From Catenulispora sp. (GTDB taxonomy: Bacteria > Actinomycetota > Actinomycetes > Streptomycetales > Catenulisporaceae), in assembly GCA_013362315.1 (NCBI GenBank), contig JABFWL010000638.1, positions 1-38,339 on the forward strand: 38,339 nucleotides of DNA, given 5' to 3'. A program made the position numbers and the translations under genes. Within the stretch, counting starts at the first letter, position 1, and every line of letters begins with the position of its first letter. Under the pieces are notes generated by a model, which worked only from the letters and a program-made list of their open reading frames with translations, had not been told where the DNA came from and did no database searches. Below are positions 8,382 to 15,698 of the stretch, piece by piece.

Positions 8382-8426
8382 ACAGAGGCCTGCGATCCGC
8401 CCATCGGGCGGGCCGTGGGCCTCTGT
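8382..8426 (+). terminator. Hairpin terminator after the cellulase
   Basis: A long imperfect stem has an outer perfect 9 bp (ACAGAGGCC / GGCCTCTGT) and an inner CCGCCC-atc-GGGCGG. It begins 19 bp after the stop codon. This is a convincing intrinsic terminator for the cellulase. Confidence 0.8.
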
Positions 8427-8516
8427 GCGATTGCAGGTGATCCCCGGCCCGGGTCATGCCGTCGATACTGGTCCTGTCCCGTCCGCAGTGCTTTCCTGGA
8501 TGGGAGGGGGTGCCCG

Positions 8517-9419
8517 GTGACGATCATCGTGCGGACGCGGGACGGTCGCCGGCTCGCGGTCGAGTCCTGGGGGCCGGAGCATGGCGTGCCGGTGTTCCTT
8601 CTGCACGGGATGCCGGGCAGCCGGGTGGGGCCCCGGCCGCGGGAGTCGTTGCTGTACCGGCTCGGGGCACGGCTGATCGCTTACGACCGGCCCGGGTACG
8701 GGGAGTCGGACCGGCTGCGGCGGCGTGCGGTCGCCGACGCCGCCCCCGACGTCGCCGCCATCGCCGATGAGCTGGGCCTGCCGCGGTTCGCCGTGCTGGG
8801 ACGCTCCGGCGGCGGGCCGCACGCCCTGGCCTGCGCCGGACTGCTGCCGGACCGCGTGACCCGGGTGGCGGTGCTGACGACGCTGGCGCCGCGCGACGCC
8901 GACGGCCTGGACTGGTACGCGGGCATGACCGCGTCCAACGTGGCGGCCTTCCTCGCCGCCGAGACCGACGCCGGGACCGACGCGGGGACCTTCGGTGTGC
9001 GCCTGGAAGCGCGGGCCGCGCTGCTGCGCCGCGATCCAGCCGCCAACCTGCCGTTCCGCGACGCGGAGCTGTCGGTCACCGATCGGCGCGTCGTCGGGGA
9101 CGCCGGGATCAGGGCGATGCTGCTGCAGAACTTCGCCGAGGCGGTGAAGACCTCTGGGGTGGGCTGGGTCGACGATGTGCGGGCCCTGGCCTCCGCCTGG
9201 GGATTCGACCCGGCCGCCGTCGCGGTGCCGGTGCTGTTCTGGCACGGGGCCGAGGACGTCCACTCGCCGGTGTCGCACATGGCGTGGCTGGCCGAGCGGA
9301 TCCGGGGCAGCCGACTGGTGGTCGCCGACGGTACGGCGCACTTCGGCGCCTTGGAAGTGCTGCCCGCAGCGCTGGCCTGGCTGGTCGACGCCGGCGACCG
9401 GGTCTGGCCGGCGGCTTGA
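8517..9419 (+). CDS. Alpha/beta-hydrolase family protein
   Basis: This 300-residue alpha/beta hydrolase has an oxyanion HGMPG motif at residues 30-34 and a nucleophile elbow GRSGG (Ser97). The late Asp in GAEDVHSP and His in GTAHFG complete a Ser-Asp-His triad. The substrate is unknown; esterase, epoxide hydrolase-like or peptidase activity cannot be separated. The GTG at 8517 sits 9 nt after GGAGG, which decides the start over the longer frame at 8415. That longer frame would begin inside the cellulase terminator. A short Asp-Ala-Gly-Thr duplication occurs in the lid region. It converges with fxsT, 95 bp apart. Confidence 0.88.
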   Translation: MTIIVRTRDGRRLAVESWGPEHGVPVFLLHGMPGSRVGPRPRESLLYRLGARLIAYDRPGYGESDRLRRRAVADAAPDVAAIADELGLPRFAVLGRSGGGPHALACAGLLPDRVTRVAVLTTLAPRDADGLDWYAGMTASNVAAFLAAETDAGTDAGTFGVRLEARAALLRRDPAANLPFRDAELSVTDRRVVGDAGIRAMLLQNFAEAVKTSGVGWVDDVRALASAWGFDPAAVAVPVLFWHGAEDVHSPVSHMAWLAERIRGSRLVVADGTAHFGALEVLPAALAWLVDAGDRVWPAA

Positions 9420-9514
9420 GGCAGCAGCCTGAAACAGCAGCCTGAGTCGGCGACCTGGACCCCCGGCCGCCCGAGCCGGTGCCCTGAGCCAGCTGCCCGA
9501 GCCCGGCCGCCACC

Positions 9515-12500
9515 TCAGGTCGGCTGCGGCTCCAAATCGAAGTCCACCCGCCGCCACTCCCGCAGCGCCTGCGTCCGCCCATGGTGCTCCCCGAGCACCC
9601 CCTGCACGGTGGTCAGCAGCCGGGCTCGCTCGTCCTCCGCCTCGACCCGCCGGTCCAACGCCGACAGCGTCACGGCCCGGTTGCCCATGACGGCCAGGGT
9701 GTCCGGGTGACCGCTGCCCAAGCCGATCCGCAGCGCATCGATGACCTCGTCCTCCAAGGCGAGCGCCGCCTCGAACTCCGAATCGTCGGCCAAGCAGTTC
9801 GCCAGGTTGGCGGTCACAGCGAGGGTATACGGGTGCTGCGGTCCGAGCCCGGCGAGGAAGGCGTCGCGTGCCGTCTGGATCTGCGCTCGCGCTCGAGTCC
9901 GGTCCCCGGTCCGCCGTACATAGATCCCGAGGTTGTTCAGGCACACGAGCGTATAAGGGTGATCCGGCCCCAACTTGGCCCGATACGCCGTCCTCAGGTC
10001 TTCCAGGATCCGTACCGCCGCCGGCGCGTCGCCGGCCGTGGCGAGGTCCGCGGCCAGGTTCACAGCACAGGCCAGCACGTCGGGATTCCGCTCCGGGTAG
10101 TCCGCGAGATAGCGCTCGTACGTGTCCCGGCTCAGGGCAAGCGCTTCTTCCAGTTGCCAAGCTTTGCGCAGTGACAGGGCCAGGCTCTTCGCAGTCTGCT
10201 GTGTCTCAGGCGCGTTCTCGCTGAGGGTGTCGCGGAAGTCGGCGAGCGTCGTCCGCAACAGTTCGACGGACTGCTGGTACAAGCCTGCCTCCCGCAGGTC
10301 GGCTGCCAGGTGCGCAGCGCTGTTCAGGGTGGCCGGGTGCTTCTCGCCGTGCACCGAGCGGCGGTGAGTCAGTACGTCTTGGTCGATCTCGCGAGCTCGG
10401 TCGAAGTTGCCGACCAGCCGGTGCGAGACGGCGAGGTTGTTGGCGGCCACAAGGGTTCGTGGATGCTCCACCCAGAACGTGTTCTTGTAGTCCTCGTAGG
10501 TGATGCTGTCCATCGCCAGCGCCTCTTCGAAGCGCCCGAGTCCGCGCAGGTCGCCTGCCAGCCCTATAGCAGTCTGCAGCGTGTGCGGATGCCTCGGCGG
10601 CAGATCCCTTTGTTGCAGGTTCAACACCAAGACGTCAAGGTCATACGCGTACGCGAACTCACCCTGCGAGCGCAGGATGTTCGCGAGCTGGCTCCGCAGG
10701 AAGAGCTGTTGCCGGTTCAGTTGACTCTGGTCCTCGCGGCCCCTGGCTTCGTCCAGCCGTTCGGCCCAGCGCTTCTCCAGCGTGCGCCCCAGTTCCAAGC
10801 CGTGCGCGTAGTCGCCGGTCTTCCACAGGAACCGCACCCGGTCGATCAGCAGTTGCCGACCCGGTTCGTCATTGCACTCGATCGCCTCGGACGGCTGCAG
10901 GTGCGGCCAGATGATCTGGTACAGCGGCCAGTTCTCCGGGTTGTCGGTGTCGCCGCCCGGCGGCCGGCTGCTGGCCAGGAACCGATGCACCTCGTGCTTG
11001 GTGTCGATGCGGCGGTCTTCGTCCATCTGGTCCTTGACCGCTTCCTGGACCAGTCGGTGGATTCGCAGCGTGTTGGTATTCGAGTCCACCTTCAGCAGCG
11101 AGAGCATGACCACCTCCCGCACCACCTTGCCGATCACCATGGGCTCGGTCACGAACGCGTTGTAGGGCTCCAGCGCCTTCACCATCGCGTCGGAGAGCAC
11201 CAGGTCCATGGCGATGCCGTCCGGACTCATGAACGCGACCAGCTCCAACAGCCGCGCGGCGGCCGGCTCCCGCTCCCGCAGCCGCTCGATGGCCAGGCTC
11301 CAGGTCGCGGCCAGGGCCACCGGATAGTTCTCCGGCCGCCGGTACGACAGCACCTTGGTGGTCTGCTCGGCCAGGGACTCCAGGTACCGCGCCGGAGACG
11401 TGCCGGTGGTCGCCAGCCACGACGCCGCGCTCTCCACCGCCAACGGCAGGTTCCCGACCAGGTCCGCGATGGCGCCGGCGTCCTGCGCGGCCAGCCCCGG
11501 CACGCTCGCGGTCAGGTGCGCGATGCTCTCCTCCCGGGTGAACACGTCGACCTCCAGCGAGGTCGCCTCCCGCGACCAGGCCTGGATCCGCGAGGTGATC
11601 AGGATGTGGCCGGTGCCCGAACTCGGCGGATCGGGCAGGAACGGCTTGAGTACCTCCGGCTCCAGCGAGTTGTCGAAGATCAGCAGCCATCGGCCGACCG
11701 GTTCGCCGCGCCGCAGCGCTTCGCGCGCCGCCTCCGCGGCTTCCGGGACGCTGTCCAGCGGCCGCAGGTTCAACCGCGCGGCCAGCTCGGCCAACGAGGT
11801 GTCGATGAAGTCCGGCTGTTCGGCGTTGATCCACCACACCAGGTCGTAGTCGGCCTTGAAACGGTGCGCGTACTCCAAGGCGACCTGGGTCTTGCCGACG
11901 CCACCGAGCCCGTGCAGCGCGACCGGCAGGATCACCGTGGGCGAGCTGCCGGCTATCCCGTCGCGCAGCCGCTCGAGCACTTCGCCGCGGCCGGTGAACG
12001 TGGCGTTGCGGCCCGGGACGTCCCAGATCCGGGGACTGATCCCGGGGAACCGCGGCCCGCTGGCCAGATCGACCGCCGACGCCTCGGCCTCGGTCAGGCC
12101 GACGACGCGCAGCAGGCGGATCGCCGCCTGCGGCTCCGACAGCCCGGCCAGCTCGACCGTCTGCGGGACGCCGAGCCGTTCGTCCACCCGCAGCTCCGAC
12201 ACCGGCACGGCGATCAGTTGGCCGGTCTCCACCAGCGCCCGCGTCTCCTGCGTGACGCGCGCCGACCGCGCGGAACTGGAGGAGACGATGACCACGGCCC
12301 GGCGCCGCTGGTCGGCGGCGACATGCCGGACCGCGTCGGCGCCGAACGTCCGGACCCCGACCGTGAACCCGGCGCGGCGCAGCAGCGCGCCGATCCAGTC
12401 CGCCCACATCCGGTCTTCGGCGACGTAGGTGACGACCAGCTCGTCCGGTGCGGACTGCCGCTTGCGCGTGACCAGTTCCAGGGCGGCGATCCGGTCGGCC

Positions 12501-13444
12501 TCCTCCAGCGGCGGCAGGAACCGCACCGCGCCGCCGGTCAGCTCCGCGGCCAGCCGCTCATAGGCGGACAGCAGCGACGTGGTGAGCCCCGGCGAGTCGC
12601 CGAACACCGCAAGGGTCTCCTCGTAGGCGTAGAACGGCCGGTAGGGGATCTCGACCGCTCCCCAGTAGCGCACTTCGTCGGCCGGGTCCGCGAATCCGGG
12701 GACGCCCTGGAACCGGGCCCGGGCCGCGAGCCGGCCGGCGTCGGCCTTCTCCTTCTCCCCGTCGTCCACCCGCATCGGCACCGGCATCACCCGGACGGGA
12801 TTGCGGCTGCTGTGCGCGAGCACAGAGCGTGCGACGTCGGCCGCGCCCTCGATGCTCTGGTTGTTGAGCGTGAAGCAGTCCACGAGCACATCAGGAAGAT
12901 GCAGAGTGCAGATGTCGGCCACGTCGCTGTAGCCGGTACGGCTGTCGATCAGGGTGTAGTCGTAGTTCTCGCGCATGTCCGCGCGCATGGCGTCGAACAG
13001 CAGCCCGCCGCCCAGGTCGGCGTAAAAGCGATCCCAGTCCAGGCTCGCCACCGCCGCCGAGTAGGCCCGATTGGCCTGGCCTGCCCCGACGAAGTGGATG
13101 CGGCCCCCGCCCGGGAACGGCCAGCGCAGGCTGATCGCCATGTCCCGGATCGCGGAGTTCTGCCGGTACCAGCGGCCCGGATCCAGATCAGAGTCCTGAC
13201 CCGCGGCCCACTCGAAGTCGCGGACCATGTCGATGACGCCGCGGGTGGCGCCGAGCGCCAGCGGGTCCAGGACCGTCGAGGGGAAGTAGCGGTGCAGGCC
13301 CGGCGATTCCAGGTCCCAGTCGATCACGGCCACGCGTCTGCCGTTGGCGGCCAGGATCCAGGCGAGGTTGGCCAGCGCCATGGTCCGTCCGCACCCGCCC
13401 TTGTACGAGTAGAACGTGATGACTCGGCCCTGGTAGTCCGCCAT
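9515..13444 (-). CDS. fxsT: FxSxx-COOH system protein FxsT: ParA-like, TIR-like, NB-ARC and TPR domains
   Basis: This very large 1309-residue protein has an N-terminal ParA/CobQ-like P-loop (YKGGCGRT, 14-21; IDWDLESPG, 41-49). A TIR-like fold lies at about 334-450 and a STAND NB-ARC ATPase with GLGGVGKT at 512-519 and a later LLIFDN Walker B. The C-terminus is a long array of TPR_10/12-type repeats with LGPDHPYTL-like units. The arrangement matches the tetratricopeptide proteins found with FxSxx-COOH peptides. Such proteins are thought to sense a ligand with the TPRs and switch through ATP. I start at the ATG at 13444 (MADYQG), with AGGGGG upstream; 116 more in-frame codons run into fxsC and look like shadow. 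It lies 23 bp after fxsC. Its molecular role is not known. Confidence 0.9.
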   Translation of the reverse strand: MADYQGRVITFYSYKGGCGRTMALANLAWILAANGRRVAVIDWDLESPGLHRYFPSTVLDPLALGATRGVIDMVRDFEWAAGQDSDLDPGRWYRQNSAIRDMAISLRWPFPGGGRIHFVGAGQANRAYSAAVASLDWDRFYADLGGGLLFDAMRADMRENYDYTLIDSRTGYSDVADICTLHLPDVLVDCFTLNNQSIEGAADVARSVLAHSSRNPVRVMPVPMRVDDGEKEKADAGRLAARARFQGVPGFADPADEVRYWGAVEIPYRPFYAYEETLAVFGDSPGLTTSLLSAYERLAAELTGGAVRFLPPLEEADRIAALELVTRKRQSAPDELVVTYVAEDRMWADWIGALLRRAGFTVGVRTFGADAVRHVAADQRRRAVVIVSSSSARSARVTQETRALVETGQLIAVPVSELRVDERLGVPQTVELAGLSEPQAAIRLLRVVGLTEAEASAVDLASGPRFPGISPRIWDVPGRNATFTGRGEVLERLRDGIAGSSPTVILPVALHGLGGVGKTQVALEYAHRFKADYDLVWWINAEQPDFIDTSLAELAARLNLRPLDSVPEAAEAAREALRRGEPVGRWLLIFDNSLEPEVLKPFLPDPPSSGTGHILITSRIQAWSREATSLEVDVFTREESIAHLTASVPGLAAQDAGAIADLVGNLPLAVESAASWLATTGTSPARYLESLAEQTTKVLSYRRPENYPVALAATWSLAIERLREREPAAARLLELVAFMSPDGIAMDLVLSDAMVKALEPYNAFVTEPMVIGKVVREVVMLSLLKVDSNTNTLRIHRLVQEAVKDQMDEDRRIDTKHEVHRFLASSRPPGGDTDNPENWPLYQIIWPHLQPSEAIECNDEPGRQLLIDRVRFLWKTGDYAHGLELGRTLEKRWAERLDEARGREDQSQLNRQQLFLRSQLANILRSQGEFAYAYDLDVLVLNLQQRDLPPRHPHTLQTAIGLAGDLRGLGRFEEALAMDSITYEDYKNTFWVEHPRTLVAANNLAVSHRLVGNFDRAREIDQDVLTHRRSVHGEKHPATLNSAAHLAADLREAGLYQQSVELLRTTLADFRDTLSENAPETQQTAKSLALSLRKAWQLEEALALSRDTYERYLADYPERNPDVLACAVNLAADLATAGDAPAAVRILEDLRTAYRAKLGPDHPYTLVCLNNLGIYVRRTGDRTRARAQIQTARDAFLAGLGPQHPYTLAVTANLANCLADDSEFEAALALEDEVIDALRIGLGSGHPDTLAVMGNRAVTLSALDRRVEAEDERARLLTTVQGVLGEHHGRTQALREWRRVDFDLEPQPT

Positions 13445-13467
13445 GGCCGTCCCCCTTCCGGGCCGTC

Positions 13468-14826
13468 TCAATCTTCTGTAGCGGCTATGTCGCTTCCGGA
13501 CGCCGGGCCGGCGCCCTCGCCGGGCTCTCGCAGTAGGGGCCGCAGCGGGTAACCGCGTCCGGCACCGGAGCGCACCGCCCGGCGATAGCTGCGCCAGGCC
13601 AGCTCCACCACCTCCGGCATGGTGTGGCCGAAGTCGCTGACGGTGGCCAGCTCGCGGGTCGCGGCCGGCGCCGTCCGCGACCATTCCGCGAGGCTCCACG
13701 GGAGCAGCCGCTCCAGCAGGCTGCGCAGGACCGGGGCCTGCTCGGCCGTCTGCGTGTCGGTGAGGCTCCACGGGACCAGGACTCGCACCCACCCCTTGCG
13801 CCGCCCGTCCACGGCCTTCACGGACTCCGACATGTCCGTGTGCGCGACCCAGGGATCGACGAGCAGCAGCGTCGGCCCGTCGGCGGGATCGGCGGGCCGG
13901 CCGTCAGAGCCAGGCTCGTGCAGCTCCGGCGAGGTGCCGTTCAGGGTGCTGACCTGCGGGGTGTATCCCAGCCCGCGGGCCACGTCCTCGACCCGGCTGG
14001 CCAGTGGCACCGACGACTGCGGCTGGTACGGCCGCCAGTCCTCGCCCCGGGCGCCGTAGTAGAGCCGGTCGCGTCCCGGCGGCATGCTGAGCAGATGCGG
14101 CGCCGCGACGGTGATACGCAGCCGGCGTTCGCCGGCCTCTCCCGGCTCCGGGCTCCCGCTCTCGCCCCGGAGCGGGAACATCGGGTGCATGGCGTCGAAA
14201 TCGGCCGGCGGCCCGGGCGGCGGCGCGGCGTTCCGGGCGGCCTCGTCCAGACGTTCCGCCAGCCGCAGGACCACGCTTGTGTAAGCGCGGTCCCGGTCCA
14301 GCCGGATCAACTCGTACAACCCGCGCTCGAAGTAGGCGTCGGCGGCCCCCAGCCGCTCCATCTGCGGCGCCGTGGCGAACGGTGGCAGCTCGCCGCGCAC
14401 CGGCTTCCAGATCACCGGCAGGATCGCCTCGTTCGGCTGCCCGGTCTGCGCCATGTGTGCCATCTGCCGGGCGCGGAAGATCGCCCACTCCTTGCCGCAG
14501 TTCTCGCTGGCGAAGAAGGGGCCGCAGTACAGCGGGATGAACACCCGGCAGGTGGCGAGCTCGGTGACCAGGCGCCGCCGCCACAGCCGTCCTTCGCGGA
14601 TCTCCTCGTCCATGAAACCCGGCAGCCCCTGCCCGTCGGGCCGATGCCAGCGCGGGTCGCAGGACACAAGCTCGTTGCACAGGTCGCGGAAGAACTCGCG
14701 GACCCAGTAGTTGAGATCGGGGCCGTCCTGGAAGACCCGCGGAGTATGGGCGTAGCTGAGGAAGAAGCAGGATCCGTATTCGGTTCGCCGTGACGGGCCT
14801 TCGTCATGGTCGATCGCCTGGCTCAT
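13468..14826 (-). CDS. fxsC: FxSxx-COOH system TIR-like protein FxsC
   Basis: This 452-residue protein has an N-terminal TIR domain (about 18-160). FFLSYAHT lies at 21-28, and ENCGKEW includes Glu113 at the place of the catalytic glutamate in NAD-cleaving TIR enzymes. The C-terminal half matches the architecture expected of FxsC, with LLLVDPWV and RVLVPWS-like strands, but I cannot assign an activity to it. The ATG at 14826 follows AGGGGG. It lies 85 bp after the AAC(3)-like gene and 23 bp before fxsT, in the same minus-strand unit as fxsA and fxsB. Whether it hydrolyses NAD is unknown; the residue pattern permits it. Confidence 0.88.
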   Translation of the reverse strand: MSQAIDHDEGPSRRTEYGSCFFLSYAHTPRVFQDGPDLNYWVREFFRDLCNELVSCDPRWHRPDGQGLPGFMDEEIREGRLWRRRLVTELATCRVFIPLYCGPFFASENCGKEWAIFRARQMAHMAQTGQPNEAILPVIWKPVRGELPPFATAPQMERLGAADAYFERGLYELIRLDRDRAYTSVVLRLAERLDEAARNAAPPPGPPADFDAMHPMFPLRGESGSPEPGEAGERRLRITVAAPHLLSMPPGRDRLYYGARGEDWRPYQPQSSVPLASRVEDVARGLGYTPQVSTLNGTSPELHEPGSDGRPADPADGPTLLLVDPWVAHTDMSESVKAVDGRRKGWVRVLVPWSLTDTQTAEQAPVLRSLLERLLPWSLAEWSRTAPAATRELATVSDFGHTMPEVVELAWRSYRRAVRSGAGRGYPLRPLLREPGEGAGPASGSDIAATED

Positions 14827-14911
14827 CCACGCCCCCTGGCAATCCGTGATCAGCCGACCACTCAGCGAACACTATATCCGCGCCCGGTTCCCGGTAGAAG
14901 CACATGAGCGG

Positions 14912-15697
14912 CTAAATCAGAACTCGCATTCGCAGCATCCAGGTTCGCGCGAACTCGACGGCCGGCGCCATCGGGAACGTCACCGAGACGCCCGCGCCGA
15001 CCTGGCCGCTCCGTACCCAATCCGCGTCCCGCATGGCGGCTCCGATGGCGGCGAAGTCGGAGGCGTCCAGCACGATTCCCGGGTACGGCTCCCAGGTGTT
15101 CGCCGGGTGGACCTTGCTGTAGTAGACCCGCCGGCGCGGCGTCAACCGGTACTCGGCGAGATGGAACGCCGTCGCCTTGTCGAAACCGACGCCGAGCAGC
15201 AGTACCTGTGCGCCACGGCGGGCGAGCGCACCCAACGGGGACGACTCTCCGAGGTGGCATTCGCGGGGGTGGACCGCGGTCAGCTCCTCGGCGGCCGGAC
15301 CCAGGGCGGCGAAGGAACTGGTCGGATGCGCGCTGCGGCGGGCGGCTGGGCGGGTGCGGACGTACTCGGCGAAGATCCCCATGCCAGCCGATGGAGTCCG
15401 GGCCGGATCGAAGGGCGGCAGCGCGCTCAGCAGGGCCCGGCGCGCGGCGGCATCGAGGCCGGCGGTCATGGCCCGGTGCGTCGTCGACGACGTCGAGTAC
15501 TGCGTCGTCTGCGCCGGAACCACGACTGTCGCCGCGGGGCCGAGGACGTCCTGCAACGCGCCGAGCAGCGCGGCCGGACCGCCGTCCACCCACCCCACTG
15601 CCCGCATCGACGCGTGCACCAGGGAGTCGACACTCGGTGCCAGACCGAGCCGGTCCAGCTGCTCGGCCAGGGTCGCGCGGGTCCAGGCCGCGAGCAT
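14912..15697 (-). CDS. AAC(3)-family N-acetyltransferase in the Fxs cluster
   Basis: This 261-residue protein has the aminoglycoside 3-N-acetyltransferase fold. Motifs include SLVHASMRAVGWVDGG near 25-40, HPTSSFAALG at 124-133, and the His179-containing segment of the acetyl-CoA/catalytic region. It begins at an ATG just 1 bp after the fxsB stop, so it is almost certainly cotranslated. AAC(3)-like genes are recurrent neighbours of FxSxx-COOH clusters. This suggests it modifies the peptide or an associated metabolite rather than a clinical aminoglycoside. That is inference; a resistance role is the alternative. Confidence 0.85.
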   Translation of the reverse strand: MLAAWTRATLAEQLDRLGLAPSVDSLVHASMRAVGWVDGGPAALLGALQDVLGPAATVVVPAQTTQYSTSSTTHRAMTAGLDAAARRALLSALPPFDPARTPSAGMGIFAEYVRTRPAARRSAHPTSSFAALGPAAEELTAVHPRECHLGESSPLGALARRGAQVLLLGVGFDKATAFHLAEYRLTPRRRVYYSKVHPANTWEPYPGIVLDASDFAAIGAAMRDADWVRSGQVGAGVSVTFPMAPAVEFARTWMLRMRVLI

Positions 15698-15698
15698 C

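Noticed and set aside
9422..9445. 11-bp direct repeat CAGCAGCCTGA after the alpha/beta hydrolase
   Set aside because: Two short copies in a 95-bp convergent gap with no dyad or flanking structure; likely slippage.
10310..13552. 1080-codon plus-strand frame opposite fxsT
   Set aside because: Composition is Arg/Gly/Gln/His-rich without domain signals; it is the antisense of a high-GC gene. Similar shadows oppose the SARP, GH2, RyR and TPR genes.
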